A stretch of 37,441 nucleotides of DNA from Clostridia bacterium (GTDB lineage: Bacteria; Bacillota; Clostridia; Oscillospirales; CAG-272). Positions within the stretch are counted from its first letter, which is position 1; every line of letters starts with the position of its first letter. The position numbers and the translations under genes are program-made. The stretch covers positions 1 to 37,441 of the forward strand of contig JAFTTT010000011.1 of the NCBI GenBank assembly GCA_017466625.1, given 5' to 3'. Under the pieces are notes generated by a model that was not told the origin of the DNA, ran no database searches, and worked only from the letters and a program-made list of their open reading frames with translations. Positions 14,435-22,811 of this stretch are shown in pieces.

Positions 14435-15847
14435 ATGAATACGAGAAAATTTGATACTAAAGTACAGCATCTGAAATTCATGGTGCTTCGCGACGTTGCG
14501 CGCAACGCTTGGAACGCAACGCTCGTTGAAAACATAACCGAAATACCCGAGCAGATCGTTCCCGGTAACACTCCGACGATGCGTTGCTGTGTCTACAAGG
14601 AGAGGGCGATCCTCGGTCAGCGAGTCAAGCTTGCCATCGGCGGTCACAAGGCGAACCCCAACATAATCGAGGTTATCGATATTGCCTGCGACGAATGCCC
14701 CGTCGGCGGTTACGAGGTCACGAACGCCTGCCGCGGATGTCTTGCGCACCGTTGCGAGAACGTCTGCCCGAAGGGCGCGATATCCTTTGACCGTCAGCAG
14801 AAGGCGTATATTGATAAGAGCAAGTGCATCGAGTGCGGAAAGTGCGCAAGCGCCTGCCAGTTCCAGGCGATACTCAACTTCAAGCGTCCCTGCGAGCTCG
14901 CCTGCAAGGTCAATGCGATCTCGATGTCCGAAACGAAGGCGGCGTCGATAGATAACGATAAATGTACCGCCTGCGGTGCTTGCTCCTATATCTGTCCGTT
15001 CGGTGCAATATCCGAAAAGTCGTTTATTCTCGACGCGGTCGATATAATCAAAAAGAGTGATTTCGGTAAGAAAAATAACGTATACGCCGTTGTTGCTCCT
15101 GCATTTGCAAGTCAGTTCAATTATGCAAAGCGCGGTCAGCTCATTTCCGGCATTCGAAAGCTCGGCTTTACTCACGTTATCGAGGCGGCGGTCGGTGCCG
15201 ATATCGTTGCCGTGAACGAGGCGAAGGAGCTTACGGAGAAGGGAATACTGACCTCGTCCTGCTGCCCCGCATTCGTTTCGTACGTAAAGCAGGAGTTCCC
15301 CGAGCTTGTCGGTTACGTGTCACATAATCCGTCGCCGATGATCGCAACGGGCGAGCTTATAAAGAAGAACGATCCCGATGCGAAGATCATTTTCGTCGGC
15401 CCCTGTACCGCTAAAAAGGACGAACTGAATCTCGGGGATAACAAGAGCGTGATCGACGCGGTGATAACCTTTGAGGAGCTTTACGCGCTCTTCAGAAGCC
15501 GCGATATAAGCATTGCTGAGCTTGAGGAAAGCGAGCTCGACAGCGTCGCCTCACCCTACGGCAGAAGCTTTGGACGCACGGGAGGACTTTCCGAGGCAGT
15601 CGCGCAGGCGCTAAAGGAAAGCGGAAGCGATTTTGAAGTTAAGCCCGTTGTTTGTAATGGCATCGACGAGTGCCGAAAGGCGCTTCTGATGCTCAAAAAG
15701 GGAAAGCTCAATGGAAACTTTATCGAGGGAATGGCGTGCGTCGGCGGATGCGTTGGCGGAGCGGGTTGCCTTACTCATTTTGATAAGAGCGCGGAGGTCG
15801 TTGATACCTTTGCAAAAGAGTCGGAAAAGAAAACGATAGCCGATTGA
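14435..15847 (+). CDS. [FeFe] hydrogenase, probable group B
   Basis: A 470-residue monomer. Residues about 85-190 hold several cysteine clusters for [4Fe-4S] centres: an unusual first set (85, 88, 99, 102, 107, 111), then CIECGKC with C141, and CTACGAC with C187. The catalytic H-cluster motifs follow: TSSCCPAF (L1, 273-280), VGPCTAKKDE (L2, 321-330) and EGMACVGGC (L3, 431-439) followed by VGGAGC. The L1 phenylalanine and the GGAGC ending fit group B rather than bidirectional group A enzymes. Such enzymes exchange electrons between reduced ferredoxin and protons. In group B the physiological role is poorly known. No maturase (hydE, F, G) or NADH-linked subunit is adjacent. Confidence 0.87.
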   Translation: MNTRKFDTKVQHLKFMVLRDVARNAWNATLVENITEIPEQIVPGNTPTMRCCVYKERAILGQRVKLAIGGHKANPNIIEVIDIACDECPVGGYEVTNACRGCLAHRCENVCPKGAISFDRQQKAYIDKSKCIECGKCASACQFQAILNFKRPCELACKVNAISMSETKAASIDNDKCTACGACSYICPFGAISEKSFILDAVDIIKKSDFGKKNNVYAVVAPAFASQFNYAKRGQLISGIRKLGFTHVIEAAVGADIVAVNEAKELTEKGILTSSCCPAFVSYVKQEFPELVGYVSHNPSPMIATGELIKKNDPDAKIIFVGPCTAKKDELNLGDNKSVIDAVITFEELYALFRSRDISIAELEESELDSVASPYGRSFGRTGGLSEAVAQALKESGSDFEVKPVVCNGIDECRKALLMLKKGKLNGNFIEGMACVGGCVGGAGCLTHFDKSAEVVDTFAKESEKKTIAD

Positions 15848-15861
15848 AAAACAGTATAATG

Positions 15862-15888
15862 AAAAGCGACCGAATATCGGTCGCTTTT
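15862..15888. terminator. Bidirectional terminator
   Basis: A perfect 11-bp stem AAAAGCGACCG/CGGTCGCTTTT, extendable by one A-T pair over a short loop, lies between the hydrogenase and the convergent glycoside hydrolase. It is T-rich on both strands. Confidence 0.9.
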
Positions 15889-15891
15889 CTG

Positions 15892-18606
15892 TTATCCGAT
15901 TCCGTTTGTTACGAAGCAGTAGCCGTCGTTCCACGGTTTTTTTGCCCAAGTGCCCCACAGAGTGTCCTCTTTATGGAAGCAGGCGGGTGTGACCTCGTAG
16001 GTCTCTCCCTCGTCGATGTGATGAGGACCGAGGAGATTGCGAAGCGACGTTATGATCGAAAGCTCGATCTCGTTCTCGCCGTCGATGATATAAGGAGAAA
16101 TATCCATCGAGTAGGGGCGGAAGAGAATATCTCCTGCATCGACGCCGTTCACTTTTACGGAAACCGCCGATGCGAGCATCTTGTTAAACTCGAGCTTGTA
16201 ATTGCCTTTTTTGAGATCGAAGGTCTTTTTGACGGTCAGCTTGCCGTTAAAGAACGGGAAGCCCTGGCGCTCGAGTGCGGAGAGCTTGATCTTATTTTTC
16301 GGCGCGGAAATGACGAACTCGCCGTTATATCTGACCGCGTTCTTATCGAGAAGCTCGAACTCGCTTTCCGTTTTTACCGAGAAGTTGCCGATAAGATAGA
16401 CGCTTTCGATCTCCATATCGTAGGTGAACTTGTTTAGCTCCGTTTCAAAGATCCTTGATTTCTTAAGATTTTCATATACGGTCTTGCTTTGCTCGAAGTC
16501 GCAGACGACGAGGATCTCGTTTTCTCCGACCTTGAAATAATCCGTTATATCAAGCTTGCGGAATACTCTGTCGCGGTAGTATCCGCAGTCCTTCTTCTCA
16601 ACTTCTTTGCCGTTTACGAAAAACTTGAATATATCGGGAGTTTCGGTTACGAGGTAAAGCTCGCTCGGCAGATGCTCTGCCTTTACCGAATATTTCATAT
16701 CGATCCTTACCTTGCGCTCAAGCGCGCACGCTTTTTCCTGAATCGAGATGACGGGACCGTTTTCCTCGATAAGCTCGCCGTCGAAATAATAAGTGCATTT
16801 ATCGAGAGTTATCGCGTTCGGATCGCCGCCGACTATCTCCCATTCGCCTCCGAGATCGAGGGCTTCGCTTTCCGCCTTTGCTTCCGGCTTTTCGACGGGC
16901 TTGCGGTAATCGAGAACGACCGCGCTTCCCGACGGCTCAAAGGTTATAACGCCGTCAAACGGCTCTGTATCTCCGTTTATAGCGTTGAGAATGTGCGTTC
17001 CATTTGCGATCTTTGCGTCAAGCTTTTCATCTGCCGTGTTTACGAAATAGTACATATCAAATTCGTCAAAGGAACGCTTCGTATATACGATCTCCTCACG
17101 GTCAACTATGTTGTCGGGCTTGATTTCATCTGTGCCGTAGTATATCTTACCGCCCTGATTTTCAAGCTCGGAAAGGAGCTTTTGAGTCGAATCGAAAAGG
17201 ACTGTGTCGGGAAGAACGACGACCGACGTATATTTCTGCTCGCCGATTATCAGCGCTCCGTTTTCAACGCGTGCGTATTCCTCCATCAGCGTTTCGTCAC
17301 CGAGATGGAAGCGGATATGCTTTTTCTCAAGGGTATCGATCGCTTCGTTAAAGCGGCATTCGAGCTTTTCGATCTCTGCGTTTCCGTCATCGCCGTTATA
17401 GAGCGTCCAGGTAGTCGTTTGAGGGTGGATGAGAAGCGTGTCGCATTCCTTTTTGCCCTCCGCAAGCAGCATGCCGATACGGCTTACGTAATCGACGAAA
17501 ACGTTATACTTTTCCCACCACGGCTCCTGGTACGAGAACGCCGCAGGATAGTCTCTTTTTCTGATTCCGCGCAAGCTGTAAGCGGCAAGATGAGTGCAGA
17601 GCAGATTTATTCCGCGCACCATTTGCCACTCAAACATCTGCTTCTGTTCTTCGAAGCTGACGTTCCAGCCGGTGAGTGCAAACGTTTCGGAAAGAACTTG
17701 CTTTTTACCGAACTGCTCTGCGACCGACGCTACCTGATATATGGTCGTTTTCTGTATCTTCTGACGGCCGAGGCAGTCCATTCCCGGAATGTGGAAGTTT
17801 TTATAATTCGACATTATCGCGCCGTTCGGCTTGAGCTGACCGACGAGCATTTCTTCCATTACCATGTGTCCTGTGAATTTAAGACCGCGCTCGTCGCACC
17901 ACTTGAATATTTGTCCTGAGAAGCTTGCAGAAAAGAGCTTAGTGATAAGACGCCAAAATTTGATTCGAACGTTTTTGTAGTCACCGATCTCAAAATATAG
18001 GGCAGGGAGGACGGATATAAGATCCTCGCCATACTCCTTTTTATACTCTTCGGGCAAAGTCAAGCTCCACGGAATACCGTCCTGCGAAAGCTGCGGCTCG
18101 TCTGTGAAGAAGCCGCAAAGATCCTTTCCGTACTTTTCGTAATATGGGAGATACACTTCGTCAATAAACGCTTTAGTTACTTCCTTATCGAGCAGATCGA
18201 CGTAAAAGGGGTTCACCTTATAATAGAAATGGTAGCCGTCGATATTCGCTATCGTCGTTTCGGTTCCCCTTTTTCCCTTTTCACAGAAGAGCGTTTTTTG
18301 CTGATATTTTACGCTCTTGCCGTTTATGACGCCGTTTCCGAAGCCGCTCGGCCAGCCGTTTTCGTCGTACGCCCAAGCGCCCATTCCGAGCTTTTTGCCC
18401 ATTTCTACGCCGGTTTCGATGTTGTCGAACCATTCCTTACCCATATACTCGGTCTGAAGACCGCCGCGCGCGTGCATAAAGTAGCCGCCTATGCCGACAC
18501 CGTGCATCAGCTCGATCTGCTTTGCAGTCTCTTCGGTGTTCAGCTTTTCGTTCCACGACCAGAAGGGAATGGGTCTATACTTGTTCGGAATGTTTTTGAA
18601 GTCCAT
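15892..18606 (-). CDS. Glycoside hydrolase, GH106-like (putative alpha-L-rhamnosidase)
   Basis: A 904-residue protein with no signal peptide, so cytoplasmic. The N-terminal half is a TIM-barrel-like catalytic region with PIPFWSWN (13-19), GIGGYFMHARGG (38-49), YDENGWPSG (80-88) and FFTDEP (166-171), all typical of GH106 and related large hydrolases. The C-terminal half contains beta-sandwich modules, including a galactose-binding-like domain near residues 780-870. GH106 enzymes remove rhamnose from plant or bacterial polysaccharides. The exact sugar is inferred only. The protein would act on imported oligosaccharides. It has its own strong promoter and shares the terminator with the hydrogenase. 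Confidence 0.75.
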   Translation of the reverse strand: MDFKNIPNKYRPIPFWSWNEKLNTEETAKQIELMHGVGIGGYFMHARGGLQTEYMGKEWFDNIETGVEMGKKLGMGAWAYDENGWPSGFGNGVINGKSVKYQQKTLFCEKGKRGTETTIANIDGYHFYYKVNPFYVDLLDKEVTKAFIDEVYLPYYEKYGKDLCGFFTDEPQLSQDGIPWSLTLPEEYKKEYGEDLISVLPALYFEIGDYKNVRIKFWRLITKLFSASFSGQIFKWCDERGLKFTGHMVMEEMLVGQLKPNGAIMSNYKNFHIPGMDCLGRQKIQKTTIYQVASVAEQFGKKQVLSETFALTGWNVSFEEQKQMFEWQMVRGINLLCTHLAAYSLRGIRKRDYPAAFSYQEPWWEKYNVFVDYVSRIGMLLAEGKKECDTLLIHPQTTTWTLYNGDDGNAEIEKLECRFNEAIDTLEKKHIRFHLGDETLMEEYARVENGALIIGEQKYTSVVVLPDTVLFDSTQKLLSELENQGGKIYYGTDEIKPDNIVDREEIVYTKRSFDEFDMYYFVNTADEKLDAKIANGTHILNAINGDTEPFDGVITFEPSGSAVVLDYRKPVEKPEAKAESEALDLGGEWEIVGGDPNAITLDKCTYYFDGELIEENGPVISIQEKACALERKVRIDMKYSVKAEHLPSELYLVTETPDIFKFFVNGKEVEKKDCGYYRDRVFRKLDITDYFKVGENEILVVCDFEQSKTVYENLKKSRIFETELNKFTYDMEIESVYLIGNFSVKTESEFELLDKNAVRYNGEFVISAPKNKIKLSALERQGFPFFNGKLTVKKTFDLKKGNYKLEFNKMLASAVSVKVNGVDAGDILFRPYSMDISPYIIDGENEIELSIITSLRNLLGPHHIDEGETYEVTPACFHKEDTLWGTWAKKPWNDGYCFVTNGIG

Positions 18607-18635
18607 ACGTGTGATCTCCTTTATTTGCTGCTCTA

Positions 18636-18664
18636 ATGATACAATAAAAGGGATACGTTGTCAA
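18636..18664 (-). promoter_or_regulatory. Sigma-A promoter of the GH106-like gene
   Basis: On the minus strand TTGACA (18659-18664), 17 bp, TATCAT (18636-18641). It is divergent from the ABC transporter promoter, and the pair share a 170-bp control region. Confidence 0.75.
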
Positions 18665-18712
18665 TAATGCGATAGCATAATAAAAAGTTATGTAAAGATT
18701 AAAAACATTTGC

Positions 18713-18741
18713 TTGACTTATACATATCGCTGTGTTATGAT
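18713..18741 (+). promoter_or_regulatory. Sigma-A promoter of the ABC transporter operon
   Basis: TTGACT (18713-18718), 17 bp, TATGAT (18736-18741). The leader is about 30 nt, which excludes a T-box or other riboswitch of the kind that controls trpXYZ in other Bacillota. Confidence 0.72.
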
Positions 18742-18776
18742 AGGTGCATCACAAATCCAAAGGACGGTTCAGAAAA

Positions 18777-19778
18777 ATGAAAAAACTGATCACATTTATT
18801 ATAACGGCGGCTATGCTTCTTGCTCTTGCATCCTGCACCACGCCGACCGACGAAAAGGTCACGGTAAACTCCGACGGCGAATACACGGTAGGTATCTGCC
18901 AGCTCGTTCAGCATCCTGCTCTCGACGCGGCAACCAAGGGATTTATCGACACCCTTAAGGCAAAATACGGCGAAAAGGTTACTATCATTGAAAACAACGC
19001 TCAGGGCGATACGACGACCTGTACGACTATTGTTACCAACCTTGTAAACAAGAAGGTCGACCTCATCATGGCAAACGCTACTCCCGCTCTTCAGGCGGCA
19101 GTCGGCGGAACGAGAAAGATCCCGATCCTCGGCACCTCGATCACCGAGTACGGCGTTGCTCTCGGAATCAAGAACTTTACGGGTACTGTCGGAAAGAACA
19201 TTTCCGGTACTGCCGATCTTGCTCCCCTCGATCAACAGGCGAAGATGGTAAAGGACCTTTTCCCGGACGCCAAGACCGTTGCACTTCTTTACTGCTCGGC
19301 AGAGGCAAACTCCAAGTATCAGGTGAAGGTCATTAAGGACGAGCTCGTTAAGCTCGGAATCAAGAAGAGCGACATCAAGGAGTATCCCTTCTCCGACTCG
19401 AACGACGTAGCTTCTGTCGCTGCAAAGGCAGCTGAGTGCGACGTGATCTATGCTCCGACGGACAATACAGTCGCTGAATGCGCGGGCGCTATCAACGGTG
19501 CTATCGGAAACACGCCCCTTATTGCAGGCGAATCCGGAATCTGCTCCGGCTGCGGAGTTGCTACTCTTTCGATCGACTACTACGATCTCGGCGTTGCAAC
19601 CGGTAACATGGCAATAAAGATCCTCGACGGCGAGATCTCGGTCACCGATATGCCTATCGAGTACGCAACCGAATTCACAAAGATGTATAACCCCGTCAAG
19701 TGCGCACAGCTCGGTATCGACACCAAGAAACTTGAAGATGCCGGTTACGTTGCTATTGACATGGGCGACGAGGCGTAA
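18777..19778 (+). CDS. ABC transporter substrate-binding lipoprotein, TrpX-like
   Basis: A 333-residue secreted lipoprotein. A signal peptide ends at the lipobox LALASC, with lipidated Cys20. The mature domain has the two-lobe fold of the PF04392 (ABC_sub_bind) family: VGICQLVQHPALD near the N-terminus and LLYCSAEANSKYQ, IYAPTDNTVAE later. Members paired with a BPD_transp_2 permease include the tryptophan transporter TrpX of streptococci, but the family covers other ligands. I chose ATG 18777 because an upstream GTG (18744) lies at the predicted transcript start. It leads the three-gene transporter operon, followed by a stable hairpin that could keep its mRNA level higher. Confidence 0.85.
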   Translation: MKKLITFIITAAMLLALASCTTPTDEKVTVNSDGEYTVGICQLVQHPALDAATKGFIDTLKAKYGEKVTIIENNAQGDTTTCTTIVTNLVNKKVDLIMANATPALQAAVGGTRKIPILGTSITEYGVALGIKNFTGTVGKNISGTADLAPLDQQAKMVKDLFPDAKTVALLYCSAEANSKYQVKVIKDELVKLGIKKSDIKEYPFSDSNDVASVAAKAAECDVIYAPTDNTVAECAGAINGAIGNTPLIAGESGICSGCGVATLSIDYYDLGVATGNMAIKILDGEISVTDMPIEYATEFTKMYNPVKCAQLGIDTKKLEDAGYVAIDMGDEA

Positions 19779-19802
19779 TATAATAAAGCTATTATTGAGC
19801 AA

Positions 19803-19828
19803 CGGAGCCGCGTGAAAATGCGGCTCCG
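19803..19828 (+). other. Intergenic hairpin between binding protein and permease
   Basis: A 9-bp GC-rich stem CGGAGCCGC/GCGGCTCCG with an 8-nt loop. A T run appears only 9 nt later (after CACTCTGCG), so it is a weak terminator or an mRNA-protecting hairpin. Such hairpins often let a binding protein be made in excess of its permease. Confidence 0.55.
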
Positions 19829-19857
19829 CACTCTGCGTTTTTAAGAGGATATTTGAA

Positions 19858-20787
19858 ATGGAATTTTTAACGGAATTTTTTGGCTATCTTGGAGGAACCG
19901 CGCCGAGCATTGCCGCACAGGGCATGATCTGGGGCATTATGGCGATAGGCGTGTTCATCACCTTCAGAATACTTGACATTGCCGATCTTACGGTCGACGG
20001 CTCTATCGTGACAGGTGCTGCTGTGTGTATCATCGCTTTCCAGAGCGGAATGAATATATGGGTGGCAATTTTGCTTTCCACTCTTGCCGGAATGCTTTGC
20101 GGTCTCGTTACGGGACTTCTTCATACCGCGCTCGGTATTCCGCCGATACTCGCGGGAATACTTACTCAGCAGTCGCTCTGGACTGTCAATCTCTTGCTCG
20201 CCGGCTCGAGCTTGTCCTTTACCTTCTTTGAGCAGGACCTCCTTCCCATCGTTCCCCTCGAGGAACGTATCGGAAACACCGACCTTATCCTGCTCGGCTT
20301 CGTTGCAGTCGTTATCGCGATCCTTTACTGGTTCTTCGGAACAGAGCTCGGCGCTTCGCTCCGTGCGACGGGTAACAACCCGAATATGAGCCGCGCACAG
20401 GGTATCAATACAAACTTCGCAAAGGTTCTCGGCCTCGTTATCAGCAACGGTATAGTTGCTCTTTCGGGCGCGCTTCTCGTTCAGTACAGCAACGGCTACA
20501 ATATCAATATGGGACGCGGTGCGATCGTTATCGGTCTTGCGGCAGTCGTTGTCGGTGAGGCGATAGTTTCAAAGATCTCCTCGGGATTCATTCCGCGTCT
20601 TATCGGAGTTGTTCTCGGCGGTGTAATCTACTTCCTCGTATATCAGCTCGTCCTATTCTTCGACATCAAGGCAGAGCTTCTTAAAATGCTCTCCGCGGCT
20701 ATTATCGCAATATTCCTCGGAGCGCCTTACCTCAAGAAGAGATACGGCAAAAAGAAGGCACAGAAGGAGGTAAAGAGCAATGCTTGA
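19858..20787 (+). CDS. ABC transporter permease (TrpY-like)
   Basis: A 309-residue polytopic membrane protein with about eight hydrophobic segments, of the branched-chain-type permease family (BPD_transp_2). Landmarks are IADLTVDGS near residue 40 and GASLRATGNNPNMSRAQGI near 165, the coupling segment that meets the ATPase. The C-terminus is basic (KKRYGKKKAQK). It forms the channel for the TrpX-like binding protein. Its last 8 bp overlap the ATPase start, giving coupled translation. The substrate is not defined. Confidence 0.87.
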   Translation: MEFLTEFFGYLGGTAPSIAAQGMIWGIMAIGVFITFRILDIADLTVDGSIVTGAAVCIIAFQSGMNIWVAILLSTLAGMLCGLVTGLLHTALGIPPILAGILTQQSLWTVNLLLAGSSLSFTFFEQDLLPIVPLEERIGNTDLILLGFVAVVIAILYWFFGTELGASLRATGNNPNMSRAQGINTNFAKVLGLVISNGIVALSGALLVQYSNGYNINMGRGAIVIGLAAVVVGEAIVSKISSGFIPRLIGVVLGGVIYFLVYQLVLFFDIKAELLKMLSAAIIAIFLGAPYLKKRYGKKKAQKEVKSNA

Positions 20788-21574
20788 GATCAAGAACGTA
20801 ACGAAGATTTTTAACGGCGGTACCGTTAACGAAAAGGTAGCGCTTTCAGACGTTTCGCTTACCCTCGAGGACGGCGATTTCGTAACTGTCATCGGCGGTA
20901 ACGGTGCGGGTAAGTCGACGATACTCAATATGGTCGCGGGCGTTTATCCCGTTGATAAGGGAAGTATCGTGATAGACGGAGTTGACGTGACCCGTCTGCC
21001 CGAGCACAAGAGAGCGAAATATATCGGCCGCGTTTTCCAGGATCCTATGATGGGAACTGCGGCAGACATGTGGGTCGAGGAAAACCTCGCCATCGCCGAC
21101 AGACGCGGTAAGACGCGCGGCTTCAAGTGGGCGATAACCAAGAAGGACAAGGCGAAGTACCGCGAGGAGCTTAAGGAGCTTGACCTCGGACTCGACACCC
21201 GAATGACGACGAAGATGGGTCTTCTTTCGGGCGGTCAGCGTCAGGCGATAACGCTTCTTATGGCGACTCTCAAGCGTCCGAAGCTTTTGCTTCTCGACGA
21301 GCACACTGCTGCTCTTGACCCCAAGACCGCGGCGAAGGTCCTTGAGATCACAGACCGTCTTGTCAAGGAAAATTCTCTTACCGCGCTTATGGTAACTCAC
21401 AATATGAAGGACGCTATCGCTTACGGAAACCGTCTTATCATGATGAACGCGGGAAAGATAATTCTTGACGTTCGCGGCGAGGAAAAGAAGAATCTTACGA
21501 TCGAAGCTCTCCTTGAAATGTTCACCAAGGCGTCGGGTGCGGAGTTCGCTTCCGACAGAGCGCTTTTGAGTTAA
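20780..21574 (+). CDS. ABC transporter ATP-binding protein (TrpZ-like)
   Basis: A 264-residue ATPase with all motifs: Walker A GGNGAGKST (39-47), the Q-loop FQDP (86-89), the signature LLSGGQRQ (148-155), Walker B LLLLDEH (169-175) and the switch histidine in VTHN (205-208). The catalytic glutamate is Glu174. It powers the permease on its upstream side, with which it overlaps by 8 bp. The terminator follows 4 bp after the stop, closing the three-gene operon. Confidence 0.93.
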   Translation: MLEIKNVTKIFNGGTVNEKVALSDVSLTLEDGDFVTVIGGNGAGKSTILNMVAGVYPVDKGSIVIDGVDVTRLPEHKRAKYIGRVFQDPMMGTAADMWVEENLAIADRRGKTRGFKWAITKKDKAKYREELKELDLGLDTRMTTKMGLLSGGQRQAITLLMATLKRPKLLLLDEHTAALDPKTAAKVLEITDRLVKENSLTALMVTHNMKDAIAYGNRLIMMNAGKIILDVRGEEKKNLTIEALLEMFTKASGAEFASDRALLS

Positions 21575-21578
21575 AGAT

Positions 21579-21613
21579 CAATGCCCTGCAGTTTACTGCG
21601 GGGCATTGTTTTT
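21579..21613 (+). terminator. Terminator of the ABC operon
   Basis: The outer stem CAATGCCC/GGGCATTG (21579-21586 with 21601-21608) encloses an inner GCAG/CTGC stem over a TTTA loop. TTTTTG follows at once. Confidence 0.9.
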
Positions 21614-21660
21614 GTGATTAAAACGGCAAGAAAAGCTGTTGTTTCAGCAACAAATTTGTC

Positions 21661-21689
21661 TTGACAACAAAAGCTGATTACTATACAAT
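21661..21689 (+). promoter_or_regulatory. Sigma-A promoter of the isomerase-dehydrogenase operon
   Basis: TTGACA (21661-21666), 17 bp, TACAAT (21684-21689). The -35 box sits between CAGC and GCTG arms (21645-21676) that could form part of an operator. That last point is tentative. Confidence 0.75.
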
Positions 21690-21695
21690 AAAATT

Positions 21696-21820
21696 GTGCA
21701 AATTTAAGGCAAAATCGGTATAGAAAATACGCCGGTAATTTGTTATTATAAGATTGGCGTATAAAAGCCGCCGAGGATCGGCGCATTTCGATCTTAATAT
21801 TTTTAAGGCAGGTAATAATT
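21696..21820 (+). other. Structured 5' leader (possible cis-regulatory RNA)
   Basis: About 125 nt separate the promoter from the isomerase ATG. Two stems can be drawn: ATACGCC with GGCGTAT (about 21728-21762) and CGCCGA with TCGGCG (about 21767-21782). GGCGTAT and GCCG-rich segments could also pair differently, as in a switching leader. No known riboswitch class is recognised and no obvious terminator stem is present. A long simple leader is the null explanation. Confidence 0.35.
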
Positions 21821-22789
21821 ATGAAATTAAGCGTTCTTGCAAACCTTTACGGCACGAAAACTCTTGACGAAACTCTTTCGATAATGAACGATATCGGCGT
21901 TGATACCGTCGAGATCGGCGCAGGCGGATATCCCGGAAAAAGCCACTGCGATCCCGCGGTGCTCCTTACCGACAAAAATGAATTTTACAAGTTCCGCGAG
22001 ACCTTCAACAAGCACGCGATCAATATCTGCGCGCTTGCATGCCACGGAAACCCCGTTCATCCCGACAAGGAAATCGCAAAAAGCTTTGACGCTGACTTCA
22101 AAAATGCGGTCCTTCTTGCGGAACAGCTTGAAATTGACACCGTTATTACCTTCTCGGGCTGTCCCGGAGACCACGAGGGCGCGAAGTACCCGAACTGGGT
22201 GACCTGCCCTTGGCCCGATGATTTTCTTAAGATACTCGACTGGCAGTGGAACGATGTGCTTCTCCCTTATTGGCACGAGACGGCCGCCTTCGCCCGTGAG
22301 CACGGCGTAACGAGAATTGCATTCGAGATGCATCCCGGCTTCTGCGTATATAATCCCGAAACCATGCTCCGCATAAGACGCGAGGTCGGTGACACGCTCG
22401 GCGCGAACTTCGACCCGTCTCACCTTATCTGGCAGGGAATAGATCCCGTTGCGGCTATACGTGAGCTTTCGGGCGCCATCTATCACGTTCACGCAAAGGA
22501 CACCAAGATCGACAAGTACAATACCGCGAAAAACGGCGTTCTTGACACCAAGCACTACGGCGACGAGCTTAACCGCTCCTGGATCTTCCGCGCAGTCGGC
22601 TTCGGTAATGACGCAAGCTACTGGAGAGATATGATCTCGGCGCTTCAGCTTAGCGGCTACGACAGAGTTATGTCGATCGAGCACGAGGACAGCTTGATGT
22701 CCATCGACGAGGGACTTAAGAAGGCGGTAGATTTCCTTCGTCCTCTCATCATAAACGACCCCAAGCCCGGGACTATGAGCTGGGCATAA
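21821..22789 (+). CDS. Sugar phosphate isomerase/epimerase (TIM barrel)
   Basis: A 322-residue protein of the AP endonuclease family 2 / xylose isomerase-like TIM-barrel fold. Landmarks include TVEIGAGGYPGKSHCDP, FEMHPGF (metal ligand Glu), ANFDPSHLIWQG, YHVHAKDTK and MSIEHED, the metal-binding pattern of inositol/sugar isomerases such as IolE/IolI-type enzymes. It is longer than the similar gene at 4510 and only distantly alike. It lies 22 bp before a Gfo/Idh/MocA dehydrogenase, the usual pairing for oxidation and isomerisation of a sugar or cyclitol. Substrate unknown. Confidence 0.85.
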   Translation: MKLSVLANLYGTKTLDETLSIMNDIGVDTVEIGAGGYPGKSHCDPAVLLTDKNEFYKFRETFNKHAINICALACHGNPVHPDKEIAKSFDADFKNAVLLAEQLEIDTVITFSGCPGDHEGAKYPNWVTCPWPDDFLKILDWQWNDVLLPYWHETAAFAREHGVTRIAFEMHPGFCVYNPETMLRIRREVGDTLGANFDPSHLIWQGIDPVAAIRELSGAIYHVHAKDTKIDKYNTAKNGVLDTKHYGDELNRSWIFRAVGFGNDASYWRDMISALQLSGYDRVMSIEHEDSLMSIDEGLKKAVDFLRPLIINDPKPGTMSWA

Positions 22790-22811
22790 TGTTCACTGCG
22801 AGGAAATAAAA

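Noticed and set aside
16489..17919. A 476-codon plus-strand frame opposite the GH106-like gene, and a 435-codon one at 6243-7550 opposite the hydratase.
   Set aside because: Both are antisense shadows produced by the codon bias of the real genes and have no family features.
18742..18776. T-box or other riboswitch before the TrpXYZ-like operon.
   Set aside because: The leader is about 30 nt.
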